Positions 17,096 through 27,416 are shown, counted from the first letter of the stretch. The stretch is 64,000 nucleotides of DNA from Ricordea florida (GCA_949710005.1 OX453272.1:42558657-42622656); one strand, 5' to 3'. Notes: a model not told the origin generated them from the letters alone. Numbers and translations: made by a program.

Positions 17096-17674
17096 ATGAG
17101 ATTAGAATTGCACAGAATGGCAAGAAGTATTTTCAATATTTGCATTCAGTCAGGGATCTTTCTTGAGGTGCAGTGGATTACTCGTACTTTAAATAAACAG
17201 GCCGATTATATAAGTCGCTTGCTGGACACCGATGTTTGGCAGATTAACGATGATTTGTTTTTGTCTCTCGATGATCGCTGGGGACCACATACAGTGGATT
17301 GTTTCGCTAATTACTATAATCATAAGCTGCCCAGATTCTTTTCTCGGTTTTGGAATCCCAATACTGCTGGGGTTGATTTTTTCGTCCAACCTCTCAGGGA
17401 AGAGAACTGTTTGGTGGTCCCACCTGTTTCTATCATCCCGAGGGTTCTTCATTACATGATGTGTCAAAGGGTCGTCGGGACTGTCGCTTTGCCGTTTTGG
17501 CCTTCTGTTCATTATTGGCCTTTTGTTACAAGCAAGTATCTCAAGTATGTATCCGATTACAGCATGCATACTGGGAACCAGTCCCTCGTCCATGATAGGA
17601 ATCGAAATTCCCTTCTGGGATCCGAGCGCTTTAAGGGATACATCATTGCTCTTAGGATGGAATTTATTGACTAG
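17096..17674 (+). pseudogene. DIRS-type reverse transcriptase / RNase H C-terminal fragment
   Basis: About 192 residues with the RNase H region typical of DIRS/YR retroelements: LEVQWITRTLNKQADYISR, then DRWGPHTVDCFANYYN, then RFWNPNTAGVDFF and PPVSIIPRVLHYM. Family recognition is from memory. The RT catalytic part that should precede it is absent and the tyrosine recombinase that should follow is not found, so this is a fragment. Confidence 0.7.
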
Positions 17675-17859
17675 CCGTTCCTTTGTTTACTTATCATTTA
17701 AGTAAGTAGGAACCGGCCACACGCTACGGGTGACTGACTGCACCCATACAATCATGATATTGTGATAAGTATGCGTGTTACATTTGTTTTATTGTTTGGA
17801 CGCTAGTAGAGCAGTTTGATTACACCCCACTACATGTACGGGGTTTTCGAACTTTTTCT

Positions 17860-18230
17860 GACCTTGTGGGCGCTGGCCCTATCGAAATGTGGCACTATTA
17901 GCGTTGGTTTAGTTAGGTGGCTGCACCTGTCATTGCTATTGTTTTAGGCGCTTGCCATATATTAGGGTGTTTCCACCCGATTCAACGTGAGGGGATCGTA
18001 ATTTCGGGCTCCATGGGCACTGGCCCAATAAAAAGGTGGCATTACTAGCGTTGCACCGGTTAGGTGACTGCACCTGTCATTGTTAATGTTTTGGCGCTTG
18101 CCTTTTCAGACGGTGGCTTCACCCGATTGAATCGCGTGAGGTTCAAGTAGTGTTCTGACATTGTAGGTACTGGCCTTAGCTGAAAGTTGCAATGCTAGCC
18201 TTGCTAAGGGTGGCTGCACCATCTCCCTTT
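17860..18230. repeat. Tandem repeat, about 150 bp unit, 2.5 copies
   Basis: Units starting near 17861, 18009 and 18159 share GGGCRCTGGCCC, then GTTAGGTGRCTGCACCTGTC and GGCGCTTGCC. The repeats follow the DIRS fragment and may be its 3' non-coding repeats. Confidence 0.7.
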
Positions 18231-18904
18231 CGCCGATTAAAAATGAATAATCTTTGCTTATTGTCTGCGCTATCCCAACACCCTGGTTTCACTCTTGAGT
18301 GTTTCGCTTTGTTTTTCCAGATACTTAATTCAAGTAGAGCATGGGAGCCTCTCCAGTTTTCTGGGCTTTGATCGGAGCGTAAGGGTGATGAAATTATTGA
18401 CTATTACAAAACATTCAGTCGACCACCCGCCACATTTGGTTCATTCGAATCGCGCACCTTCGCCTCCTTTGATGACATCCGGGCCTACATTCAGGAATGT
18501 GAAATGCAACGTTTCAGGAAAATGGGATCGTGCATATTTGTCACCCAATAGAATTTACGAAAGACGCGGTGTTTACGAAGAACGTGTTGTTTTTACCGAA
18601 GTCCAAACCAACGTCATATTATTCAATGAACCACTCCTTGGATGTAGGCCACTCCCAGAAGAATTGGCAAAACGGCGATGTATTTACGCCCAGGATATAT
18701 TTAATGATAATTCATGCTTCTGTCGATGCCTTGTGATTGATCAAAAAATTCATAAAAGAATGAACAGACCCTAAGGAAGAACAACACGTGAAGCTTTAAA
18801 ACTAGCTAGAGATTGCTATAACGATCCGAAATAAAAACTCGATCAAGTGCCGCCCACTTCAATAATAACATTTCGCATTATTGCAATTGGCTTAATATGA
18901 ACAT

Positions 18905-19146
18905 CCGGGGCCGGTTGTTCGAAGGCCGATTAGCGCTAATCCAAGGTTAAATTTTAATCAGGGTTTCTTTTCCTCCTGTCAAAAAGCATTTTCTCCGATA
19001 ACTTTATCTATTTTATTCAGAGCATACAATCATCAAATTGTATTCAAAGAGAATTATACTGAATGCGCTTTTTAAGCTCTCATATATGCATTTAAATTTC
19101 CCACTAACCCTGGGTTACCTTAACCATGCTTCGAACAACCGGGCCC
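18905..19146. repeat. MITE inserted in the polymerase pseudogene
   Basis: About 240 bp whose ends are inverted copies: GGGGCCGGTTGTTCGAAG at the left and CTTCGAACAACCGGGCCCC at the right. An internal pair (CCAAGGTTAA / TTAACCATG region) extends the foldback. No coding capacity. The pseudogene homology resumes directly on the other side, so insertion came after integration. Confidence 0.75.
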
Positions 19147-20059
19147 CGAGTATTTGAACCTAATAAGGACTTATCAGTTTGGACCTTAGTGTCAGGCGGA
19201 CAAGATTCCAAGGGATCAAGTATTAACATTGGTTTATATAATGGGTACTGTTTCTATATTCAAAATGTCAAATTATTAACTCAAAATTGGGAATGTCCCG
19301 AAATTCAGGGACGTTTTACATGGCATCAGCATCTAAAAACGACATATTGATGAAGGGATCCGTAAAGGTGTTAAATCAAAAATAATCTGTGCTAGAAGCA
19401 AATTTAAGCCTATCAAGAGTTCTTCTGAACACGCTTTCTACCCTACGACCCAATATTATGTAGCCTTGGGCGAGAACGTTTGATTAAGCCAGGGGATTCC
19501 TATATATTGGCAGACGGATACATACCTGAATCCGCAACGGTTTACCAATACCATGGATATAAATGGCATGGATGTCCATGTTTAAAAGATAAAACTGACA
19601 TACAAAAGGAAAGATATGTAGAAACTTTAAACCTGGAACACCAAATGAAAGCTGTGAGTTATCGAGTTATTTCCGTTTGGGAATGTGAAAAACCGAAACT
19701 CAGTCACCGAAAACTAGAGAATAATTTTATTCCATATCCGTACTTCGTGGTCTATGATTTCGAAGCCATATTGAAAATGATCGCTATTTGTAAAACAGAA
19801 GATTTTTTAAATGGAAGATTTAAGGTATAATCAGGAGCACGTTCCTGTTAGTGTCGCCATTACTGACAGTCTAACCAACCAACCAAGTTTTATTGTCAAC
19901 AAAGATCCATCAGATCAGTTAATTCATGATTTTATTAAAGATTTTTATCAATGCTCTAAAAAAGTCACTAATAAAGTCTACGACATATATCCGTTAATTA
20001 ATCCTGAAAGATTACCTATTTCCGTAAAAGCAGCATTGCAAATGGACCCATCAACTACA

Positions 20060-20089
20060 ATGGCCAGAAATCGCGGACATTTGAGCCCG
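20060..20089. repeat. 30-bp copy of an interspersed repeat end
   Basis: Identical, as the reverse complement, to 40730-40759, the right end of the inverted-repeat element at 39877-40760. It lies in the stretch of the pseudogene where polymerase homology is lost. Confidence 0.6.
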
Positions 20090-21285
20090 TATACTGTCTG
20101 GGGTGTTACCTCTAAAATCAAGATGACGGAAAATACGAGTCGCCGTCGATTGAGAAATGTTCTTGATTATTCAGAGCTAAATGCTCTATCTTCTGTCGTT
20201 CTTTACAACACATCCTAAAGAAAGAAGACAGGGAAGAAAGACTTGGTTGAAAGAATCATAGAGCGGCGAAGAGTACATTCGGTCAGTCATTTTTTGAAGC
20301 TCTGGTCGCCTTACATGTAGCCTAAGAAAGTATATGATCAAAGCTAATTTCTTACCAAAGCGAGTAAAATCTTGTTTTATACCCCAATGGTTGAATGGTA
20401 TCTCAACCATGGATAAATCGTAACAGCCATATACAAATATATCGAATACAAAGCAAGTAGACTCTTTAGCTGATTTCCAGAGGAAGTAACGGAGATAGTA
20501 ATCCCGAACTCAAATTGCTGGGGAACACATTTAAACTAAAAGGCAACTCGTTTTACGGGAAGATGATTGAATATCTTGCAGGACATACCAAAACCACATT
20601 CACAGATAGAGAGGAAAAGATCGATATACAGTAAAGCCTTCCGAAGCCCGTATTCTAAGATCTGGAAGAAATGGAAGGTGTTTATGAGTTGCAAATGAGA
20701 AAAACAAAAATAAATATTAATCGTCAATACCAATGTGGTATTTCCGTATATCATTTGGCCAAGTTACGAATGTTGGAATTTTATTATAATTTCCTAGATT
20801 ATTATGTCGATCGACGAGATTTTGAATTAATGTGTATAGATACAGATAGTTTCTATTTGGTAATATCAGCAGATAGTATTGATGATATCATTAAACGCGA
20901 ACTTCTGGAAGAATATTTTCAGGAAGGTAAAGCGAAGTTCCTATCCACCGCAAAATATCAAGATCGTACTCCTGGATTATTCAAGATGGCATCTGAAGGA
21001 CGGCGGATGATTGCTTAAACCAGCAAGTGTTATTACGCTGAACATATTGATCTTAATGAAAAGTCTAAATTCAGTTGTAAAGGCGTGAATAAACGACAAA
21101 ATAAGATGACTTGGTATCAATACTATCAAGCTTTATTTGGAAATTTAAATACAGCCCAGAATACGGGATTTAGGGTGGATAAAAAATAATATTGCTACCT
21201 ATACGCAAATCAAATTAGGTTTAAGCGCGTATTATGACAAGCGAATTGTATCTGATGAACTTATCCATACCGAATCTTTATTTTA

Positions 21286-22188
21286 GGATTTGTTCAGGTG
21301 GTAGTTGAGTGTCCTCTGGTACTGTGAGGGGGGAGGAACAGAATAGGGAGGAGGGAGAAATGGTCCAAAAAACTAGGGAGGAAGGAGAAATCAGGACGAA
21401 ATTGTAGGGAGGAGGGAGAAAAAGATTTGTTGGGAGTAGGGAGGGAGGGATGGTGGGTGATTTTAAAGAATGTATTTTTTTAAAATTGCGAGAAAAAAAA
21501 TGGATTTTTTCTTGAAATTGTGATTTGGGATTTGAGATCGAGAGCGATCCCCCTGCTCAGACTTTACCGAGAAAGCATGGAAACAAACTTGAGACATGGT
21601 TACCAAGCATCTTTGCTGGTCTTCGCTAAATTTAGAACTTTCCAGATCAAACCAGACTTTCCGGCCTTCCGATCCGCGGTTTGCAAGGTACGTATTAAGA
21701 TGTTTATGGTCCTTTATCTGGCGCTTAGAAATGTCATAACACGTTATAGTATGCCTTATTGAAATCTTTATTCTCTAAAGTTCAAAGCTTTTAAAATATT
21801 CTGGACAAATTCAAACGTCACTGCAACATATCACACGCGGTTCACTAAAAACAATGTGCTTTTACTATTGGTAGCGTTAATTTAAATCCAGTAAGGTCAA
21901 GTTAGACAGTTAGTTCAGCTAGTTTCTAGCACATTACAAAAATACTCAAAGAGTTTGCCTTTGAAAGTTTGGATCCTAGTATTCATTGAAGAACTCAGTC
22001 TCTTTGGTGCGCCTTTGTTGGAAATTCGATTTCAAATTAAATCTGTTCACCGCGCGCGCGATGGGTCCGATAGACCGAGAGACCGAAAAATAATCTCATT
22101 ATGACCATTTTCCCATAAAAAAAATATATTTTGGCAAAACAAAATAAACTTATGGCAATATTAAATAGAATCGCATAGCTAAAGGTAA
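21286..22188. other. Host DNA between pseudogene and element B
   Basis: Contains several units of TAGGGAGGAGGGAGAAA at about 21340-21450, also found at 37750-37850 on the other side of element B. The rest shows no recognisable gene. Confidence 0.4.
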
Positions 22189-22193
22189 CCCCG
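22189..22193. repeat. Target site duplication CCCCG, left of element B
   Basis: CCCCG immediately precedes AGTAGTAG at 22194 and recurs at 36827-36831 directly after the right TIR. Confidence 0.8.
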
Positions 22194-22612
22194 AGTAGTA
22201 GTAAAAGGCGGGGTCTGGGTCAAAATAAAAATGAAAAAAAAAATTTGCTGAAAAATGAAAAAAAATAAAAATGAAAAAAAATTTAATCTGGGTCAAAATA
22301 AAAATGAAAAAAAATTTAATCTGGGTCAAAATAAAAATGAAAAAAAATTTAATCTGGGTCAAAATAAAAATGAAAAAAATTTAATCTGGGCCAAAATAAA
22401 AATGAAAAATAAAAAAAATAAAAATGAATATTATATATGGTTTAAAGAAAAGAATGAAGAGTATAACAATGGAGAATTTAGAAAGATTACTTCTTACTGA
22501 ATTGAAACAACTTGCCAGAGAGCGAGGTATTCGAGGTTATTCAAGGATGCGTAAAGCTGAACTTATTAATAATCTTAATAATGAAAATACGCAAAACCAA
22601 CTACAAAGATTA
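22194..22612 (+). repeat. Left TIR of element B
   Basis: Matches the reverse complement of 36407-36826 with a single 1-bp length difference in an A-run. It contains four units of about 32 bp (TTAATCTGGGYCAAAATAAA), the promoter motif, and the first 48 codons of the zinc-repeat gene. Confidence 0.92.
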
Positions 22613-23137
22613 CCTATTTGTGATCATAAAAAGTATCTGTGTAAACATAATAAAAATAAGTATAGGTGTAAAGAATGTGGAGGATCACAAATATGTGAAC
22701 ATGGTAAACAAAAACATCAATGTAAGGAATGTGGGGGATCACAAATATGCGAACATGGAAGACGAAAATCTTCTTGTAAGGAATGCAGAGGATCACAAAT
22801 ATGTGAGCATGGGGAACAAAAACAGCAATGTAAAGAATGTGGCGGATCACAAATATGCAAACATAATAAAAAAAAGTGTCAGTGTAAAGAATGCGGCGTA
22901 CCTTATATATGTAAACATAATAAAAATAAGTATAGGTGTAAAGAATGTGGAGGATCACAAATATGCGAACATAATAAAAATAAGTATAGGTGTAAAGAAT
23001 GTAGCGGATCACAAATATGTGAACATGGTAAACAAAAATATCAATGTAAGGAATGCGGCGGTTCACAAATATGCGAACATGGCAAACAAAAATCTTCTTG
23101 TAAAGAATGTAGAAAAAATAGAATGAAAGAAAGATGA
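22469..23137 (+). CDS. SAP-like plus Cys/His zinc-repeat protein (element B)
   Basis: A 222-residue protein. Start MENLERLLL is preferred over an ATG 45 nt upstream because a TTTAAAGAA motif lies 24 nt before it and the polymerases start in the same way. Residues 1-45 form a SAP/HeH-like DNA-binding motif identical to the N-terminus of the element B polymerase, since it lies in the TIR. Nine CKEC units (one CKECS, one CKECR variant) of an 18-residue repeat follow, C-x2-C-x5-C-x-H (CKECGGSQICEHGKQK), suggesting a string of zinc knuckles. Such repeats occur in large algal viruses and some protists. A role in DNA or TIR binding is inferred. Confidence 0.8.
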   Translation: MENLERLLLTELKQLARERGIRGYSRMRKAELINNLNNENTQNQLQRLPICDHKKYLCKHNKNKYRCKECGGSQICEHGKQKHQCKECGGSQICEHGRRKSSCKECRGSQICEHGEQKQQCKECGGSQICKHNKKKCQCKECGVPYICKHNKNKYRCKECGGSQICEHNKNKYRCKECSGSQICEHGKQKYQCKECGGSQICEHGKQKSSCKECRKNRMKER

Positions 23138-23158
23138 AATATTTGTTAAAATAATTAA

Positions 23159-23188
23159 GTTATATAACGCTTATATGTGTTACATAAC
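23159..23188. terminator. Convergent-gene hairpin (element B)
   Basis: GTTATATAACGC pairs with GTGTTACATAAC as a stem of about 12 bp. It lies between the zinc-repeat gene end (23137) and the penton candidate end (23196). Confidence 0.6.
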
Positions 23189-23195
23189 ATAAAAA

Positions 23196-23831
23196 TTAAC
23201 TAAATCTTAAACTAAAAGTTATGGGAGAACCCTTAAGATCAAGTTTTTCCCATTGATTGTCTAATATGCTTAAATCAAAGTGGTTTATTAGAGTATCATA
23301 TTTTCGAACTGGAATTGTTGGATAATCCTTTGAGGGTATGTTTGCAAGTAGTTGTGATGGTGATAGTTTCCCAATTTCTCCATTTTTGGTTTTATTCATA
23401 TATGAAAACTTATTATCAATTATACTACACATAAGTCTCAGCGGCTCCTTAATCTGAATATTTATGGGGTATAATTTACCCGGATTTATGACTTCAGGAA
23501 CTCCTAAACCAAACCCCAACCCCCTCGTAAGTTTAATTTTGAAGTTCTTATTTGAATATAGATAGTCAATAGTATCAGTCTCAATTATTGTTATCTTTTC
23601 CCCATCAGGATCATTAAGAAAGATTGATTGAATATTACGAAGCGAATATGTTCCGGGCTGAATTGTTATGAATCCTTGATTCTTATCATTGAATATTATC
23701 TGTCTATCCTTGAAATTAATCAATCTTTTTGTTTGTATATTACAATCCAGGAGTTGTATCTCCCGAAGATTTTTCAGAGGAGGATCTAAATAAATCCTAG
23801 TTTCTGCCTCATACATTGTTATGCTTAACAT
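23196..23831 (-). CDS. Candidate penton / minor capsid protein (element B)
   Basis: A 211-residue protein, nearly the same as the element A copy; differences cluster in residues 45-75 and 110-120. It keeps the YLDPPLKN N-terminal segment, KEPLRLMCSI in the middle, and the FSLRF-type end. The motif ATTTAAAGAT at 23856-23865 lies 25 nt before the start. A 230-bp stretch with no counterpart in C separates it from the next gene upstream. Confidence 0.6.
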   Translation of the reverse strand: MLSITMYEAETRIYLDPPLKNLREIQLLDCNIQTKRLINFKDRQIIFNDKNQGFITIQPGTYSLRNIQSIFLNDPDGEKITIIETDTIDYLYSNKNFKIKLTRGLGFGLGVPEVINPGKLYPINIQIKEPLRLMCSIIDNKFSYMNKTKNGEIGKLSPSQLLANIPSKDYPTIPVRKYDTLINHFDLSILDNQWEKLDLKGSPITFSLRFS

Positions 23832-23855
23832 TTTTTGTTTGATTACATCATATTC

Positions 23856-23865
23856 ATCTTTAAAT
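23856..23865 (-). promoter_or_regulatory. ATTTAAAGAT motif upstream of penton candidate (B)
   Basis: Same sequence and spacing as in element A. Confidence 0.55.
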
Positions 23866-23869
23866 TTAT

Positions 23870-24098
23870 ATACTCCAAGTCTATTTAGCAGGTACTTGGC
23901 TTTTATAACCCCATGACGTCAACATTCCACACTTCCCTAGTAATTTCGAGCGTTAGAGGAAAAAACGAAATCTACTTTCAGGTTCTCCGGTTGTTAGGGA
24001 GCTCTGGTATGCAATCTATTGTTCTCCACGTGAACAGCGATTGTATGTAAATTAGTGACCGCGTGAAATAGCCAGCCGCGTCATATGTGCTCTCGTGA
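23870..24098. other. GC-richer spacer unique to element B
   Basis: About 230 bp with clearly higher GC than its surroundings, between the penton promoter and the end of the next gene. Element A has a different spacer of about 90 bp here (760-850) and element C almost none. It has no open frame of note. Confidence 0.5.
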
Positions 24099-25658
24099 TT
24101 ACCGAAATAGAAACCACGCTAATCCACCCGCCACAACTGTCAATGCTAATATATTCTTTTCATGCTGCGTTGAGTCAATAATATTTTCAGCGGAGCTGGT
24201 ACTGCGGATTTCCTGTTTCGTCGAGTCTGGTTTTGGTTTCGTTTCAGTTTTATCTTCCAGGCGAATATGAGGCAACTTTAACTTTGAAGATCCCAAGTTA
24301 TGACTTATTCCAACTTGTTTTGCTTCAGTGTTTAGGGAATTGTTCGCACCAAAATTCATATCTTCAGTCGCTTTCATGAGCTTATTGTTAAAACCTGTCA
24401 CGCTTTCAGTGTTGATTATCATATTACTCGGCATCAACCACAAGCCAGGAGCAATAGCTAAATCAAGCCGTAATTTCGCTTCTTGTACAGCTAATTGATA
24501 CCTTTGGATAGAACTAGAAATGTCATTCTCGATCACACTACTTTCAAATAAAGATAAAAATTCTTGTTGTGTTTCGATTGCTCCGCCGCCATTACCATAA
24601 ATTGAATTTCTAGTGTTAACTTGCGAGCCCAATATGCAGTAAACAAAAGCTTCAGCGGATCGATTCAATCTACCAAGTCCGGTTTTAGTGAGCCCATGCC
24701 CACTTGTTGGGATAAACCAAGAATATTTGAAATCAGCAAAGTCATCGTTACGGATAAATGAAATTAAATTACCTTTTTCTTTCTTACCGCCTTCATCAGA
24801 GAATTTATTACCTTCACCGGGCCATTGATTCGCCTCAACATCATAATTACGCACAATATGTAAATTTTGATATCCCCCTCCTTTTCCACTATATCCCGCG
24901 CCATAATCTAGGAATATATCTCCCAATCCACCGTTTCTACCCCCTTTCCACCTAAAATCGGAATTATTGGCAATTCCAAATTCTGCACACAATCGTTGAT
25001 ATGCAACTTTACTATAAGGATTATTATTTATCACAAAAGGCTTCTCATCGGGCAAGGGAAGACTCAATTCATATAATATTCGCCTTATTGTGAAATATAT
25101 ATGAAACTTTATGAAGCTATTTACTACTTTAGGATAATTTAGACTTTCAAAAGGGCTTATACCGCAACCAGATGTTGCACACCAAACTGCAAAGTTAAGT
25201 TGTTGAGGCCAATAATTCATATCGGGGGAGTTCAACCATTTTCTACTTTGTTTTCCAGATTTGAATGTTACAACTTGAGATGTAAATATGTTTCTCATCT
25301 TTGCTGTGAATTTCTTCGTATTTGAAACGTATATATCCAGATAGGTTAGCATTTTTGTTATATCAGTTGAAAAGTCATCAAATTTAATAGCAGGTATTGG
25401 ATAAGATTGGTTGGTTATGGATAAACTTTTTGGAAAAGAACTAACTTCAATTGATACCAAGCCTAAATGTTCCCATAAAAGTTTTTTCAAATTAAAAGGA
25501 AGATTATCAGTCCATGTTTTTCCAGCAGGATCATCGTTAGACATGATAGTAACCCCATTATAGTTCCATTTAATATATCCTCCATATGAATCATTAACAA
25601 ATGTAAATTTATCAAGGTTTGCACTTGGGTACTTTTTAATGAAATTATTTAGTAACAT
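24099..25658 (-). CDS. Long C-terminally anchored protein, intact (element B)
   Basis: The full 519-residue form of the gene broken in element A. N-terminal globular region with GKTWTDNLP, conserved core WCATSGCG near residue 150 and a hydrophobic helix FHIYFTIRRILYELSLPLP near 175-195, then a Gly-rich RWKGGRNGGLGD segment, a long helical region, a Ser/Thr/Lys-rich linker near 480, and a single membrane helix (ILALTVVAGGLAWFLF) at the extreme C-terminus. Tail anchoring suggests a virion surface or membrane protein. Function is not recognised; it is not a cysteine protease by motif. Motif at 25687-25696. Confidence 0.85.
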   Translation of the reverse strand: MLLNNFIKKYPSANLDKFTFVNDSYGGYIKWNYNGVTIMSNDDPAGKTWTDNLPFNLKKLLWEHLGLVSIEVSSFPKSLSITNQSYPIPAIKFDDFSTDITKMLTYLDIYVSNTKKFTAKMRNIFTSQVVTFKSGKQSRKWLNSPDMNYWPQQLNFAVWCATSGCGISPFESLNYPKVVNSFIKFHIYFTIRRILYELSLPLPDEKPFVINNNPYSKVAYQRLCAEFGIANNSDFRWKGGRNGGLGDIFLDYGAGYSGKGGGYQNLHIVRNYDVEANQWPGEGNKFSDEGGKKEKGNLISFIRNDDFADFKYSWFIPTSGHGLTKTGLGRLNRSAEAFVYCILGSQVNTRNSIYGNGGGAIETQQEFLSLFESSVIENDISSSIQRYQLAVQEAKLRLDLAIAPGLWLMPSNMIINTESVTGFNNKLMKATEDMNFGANNSLNTEAKQVGISHNLGSSKLKLPHIRLEDKTETKPKPDSTKQEIRSTSSAENIIDSTQHEKNILALTVVAGGLAWFLFR

Positions 25659-25686
25659 TTTATTACTTTTTAGAATAAGATGTAAA

Positions 25687-25696
25687 GTCTTTAAAA
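25687..25696 (-). promoter_or_regulatory. TTTTAAAGAC motif upstream of long anchored protein (B)
   Basis: Variant of the shared motif, 29 nt before the ATG at 25658. Confidence 0.45.
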
Positions 25697-25843
25697 CATT
25701 TCGCTGTTATTTCCAATACCCGCAAAACAATTACATCCCACATCTGTTCTCTCATATGAAATTTTTAATGTGTGGGACCGGTTAGTTCTTTTAATATTTC
25801 CGAGCGAACTTCTCTCCTTATCTGATCCATATTCAAGTTTTTT
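25691..25843 (-). other. Putative -1 ribosomal frameshift site and tail (element B)
   Basis: A AAA AAC at 25843-25837 is in frame with the gene at 25765-26361. The -1 frame is open for 48 codons to a TAA at 25691-25693 and contains the same LKISYERTDVGCNCFAGI segment as in A; the three base differences from A in that segment are all third-position. Confidence 0.5.
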
Positions 25844-26361
25844 TCTGTATCCTTCGTGTTTTTTTGACGGATTTCTAGTTTTAGTTTTTCAAACTTATCC
25901 ACCTCTGATAAAATTATAGAAAATTCTTGATCAGAGATTGTGTTATCTTTCAGAGCTTTTGAAACTAAGTCTTGAATGGTGTTTGCTTTTGATTTTGCTA
26001 CAGAAACTGTCTGTTCATGTTTACTAACTTTATGGGAAAGTCTTTTAGAAGCCGCGCCAAATCCAACCGATATTCCCCCACAAAATCCACCAACAACACC
26101 TAATGGGATACCAACAACAGCACCAAAACCAGTAAGGGAAGTTCCAAGCCCACTTGCAGATAGGATAACTGAAATCACTCCACTAAAAACACTTATTTTT
26201 GTAAATATACCTCTCGCTCGATTATACTTTTTCCTAACATCCTCGTAATGTTTAATTTCCTTTTGAAGATTATTTAGTACTTCGCATGACTTTTGTATTC
26301 TGAAATTATTTGGATCTCCATTAATAGGTAATTGTGGATAAATTTTATTGTATTCTTCCAT
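25765..26361 (-). CDS. Glycine-rich two-helix membrane protein (element B)
   Basis: A 198-residue homologue of the gene at 2517-3116. It keeps the KKYNRAR basic helix, the two Gly-rich hydrophobic helices and the coil, but has a more diverged C-terminus (LKELTGPTH). The promoter motif at 26382-26391 is a perfect match and abuts the stop codon region of the coiled-coil gene. It carries the in-frame slippery heptamer and the -1 tail. Confidence 0.85.
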   Translation of the reverse strand: MEEYNKIYPQLPINGDPNNFRIQKSCEVLNNLQKEIKHYEDVRKKYNRARGIFTKISVFSGVISVILSASGLGTSLTGFGAVVGIPLGVVGGFCGGISVGFGAASKRLSHKVSKHEQTVSVAKSKANTIQDLVSKALKDNTISDQEFSIILSEVDKFEKLKLEIRQKNTKDTEKNLNMDQIRREVRSEILKELTGPTH

Positions 26362-26381
26362 ATTTTACTGAACGATATGAT

Positions 26382-26391
26382 ATCTTTAGAT
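26382..26391 (-). promoter_or_regulatory. ATCTAAAGAT motif upstream of two-helix protein (B)
   Basis: Perfect consensus match, 21 nt before the ATG at 26361. Confidence 0.6.
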
Positions 26392-26395
26392 CTAC

Positions 26396-27379
26396 TTACT
26401 TTCTCTTCTTTTTAAATTGTTCCGCAAAATATAGAACCACAGCCATTATCAAAAGCAAAGCATTCTTACCCAAAAAGCTAATGACCTCACCCGCTGTTTT
26501 GAACAAAAAGCTCACGATAGCTCCAACCATCCCAGGCAATATTTCACCTAGTTTTTTACCAATAGCTTTAAAACCATTACCAACACCTTTTCCTAATGTT
26601 GTTAGACCTTTTGAAAGATTAGAAACTATAACACCAATAACCACGCCCGCAGCACTCACAACTGCAAAGACTGTAAAACCATACTTTTTGAATATTTTTT
26701 TTATACGATCGCGCAATAACATTCTATTTTGTATTCTTTCTCTCTCACTCTCAATTTTTGATATCTCATTCTCATCCTCAGGAATTTCTCTATTTAAATT
26801 TTCAATCTCGTTATTTTCCTCGGGTGTCTTAAGAGGATTATCCTCAAGGAATTTTACCCTCTCAATCTTTTTAGTTAGTGTTTCTTTTTTCTTATTAATT
26901 TCAATATTCATATCTTCAACAACATCTTCTGCTCTTTTACCCAAAGCATTTTTTAATTGATAAGAAAGTTTTTTACTTTTAGTTTTAAAATTTATAAATT
27001 CACCGTCTAAAAGAACATATTCAGCCGCCGTTCTTTTTAATCCTAAATCCAATTTAACAGCCGGAACTTTTATTCCTTTTCCTATATCTTTGATAAATGT
27101 TATAAATTTTTTAAAATTTGCAAGCGGATAAATACTTTTGATTTCCCCTTCAGCTTCTTCTTTTTCTTTAATTTTAGTTAAAAGGGGATCATTTTCATTA
27201 ATACCACCAAATGAATCTTCCTCATCCCCATCCTCATCATAAAAAGGATTTTGATAAGTTGCGGATGTTTTTGGTGGAGTCATATAAATTGTTTCATACT
27301 TATCATCACCGCCTAGATCGGCTGATTCATTTAGTTTTCTAGGATCTAATTCAGGTATATCTTCTCCTCCTTCTGCCAT
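26396..27379 (-). CDS. Coiled-coil protein with membrane-active-like tail, short form (element B)
   Basis: A 327-residue protein. The last 105 residues are nearly the same as in A and C (amphipathic and hydrophobic helices, final KKKRK), but the front is unrelated in detail: acidic start MAEGGEDIPEL, a short SFGG...DPLL segment shared with C, and a shorter coiled coil (about 165-225). The A-type NYEDEG segment is absent. The rapid change of the front with a fixed tail suggests the tail is the functional part. Motif at 27407-27416. Confidence 0.8.
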   Translation of the reverse strand: MAEGGEDIPELDPRKLNESADLGGDDKYETIYMTPPKTSATYQNPFYDEDGDEEDSFGGINENDPLLTKIKEKEEAEGEIKSIYPLANFKKFITFIKDIGKGIKVPAVKLDLGLKRTAAEYVLLDGEFINFKTKSKKLSYQLKNALGKRAEDVVEDMNIEINKKKETLTKKIERVKFLEDNPLKTPEENNEIENLNREIPEDENEISKIESERERIQNRMLLRDRIKKIFKKYGFTVFAVVSAAGVVIGVIVSNLSKGLTTLGKGVGNGFKAIGKKLGEILPGMVGAIVSFLFKTAGEVISFLGKNALLLIMAVVLYFAEQFKKKRK

Positions 27380-27406
27380 ATTTTATTTTTTACTAAACAG
27401 CAAGAA

Positions 27407-27416
27407 ATCTTTAAAC
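27407..27416 (-). promoter_or_regulatory. GTTTAAAGAT motif upstream of coiled-coil protein (B)
   Basis: Variant of the shared motif, 28 nt before the ATG at 27379. In A and C this region also serves the divergent 264-residue gene, which is missing here. Confidence 0.55.

Larger units (their letters stand above)
16440..17700 (+). mobile_element. DIRS-type retrotransposon remnant
   Basis: A possible 5' leader (16440-16625) is followed by a zinc-knuckle segment and, after a gap, a reverse transcriptase/RNase H tail at 17096-17674 of the kind found in tyrosine-recombinase (DIRS/Ngaro) retroelements of cnidarians. The middle of the RT and the recombinase are missing, so the element is internally deleted. 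Boundaries are approximate. Confidence 0.6.
18320..21285 (+). pseudogene. Decayed family B polymerase of the element C type
   Basis: Translations of successive segments in changing frames match the 1494-residue polymerase of element C: an N-terminal block to about 18780, a zinc-finger-proximal block (19146-19345), the Trp/Cys-rich nuclease block (19480-19790, with YKWHGCPC), an Exo block (19811-20040) and the palm to C-terminus (about 20340-21285, including IDTDSFY as motif C). Stops and frameshifts are numerous, and the region holding Exo III and motif A is missing. No capsid or integrase genes accompany it. It is the remains of a fourth, older integration, more diverged than A, B or C. Confidence 0.85.

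Noticed and set aside
22150..22500. Lysine/phenylalanine-rich open frames in the TIRs of element B (also 36519-36843)
   Set aside because: They are translations of the 32-bp TIR subrepeats in several frames.
22614..23066. 54-bp spaced repeats that resemble a CRISPR array
   Set aside because: They are codons of the 18-residue Cys/His repeat; spacers are not unique and the host is a eukaryote.
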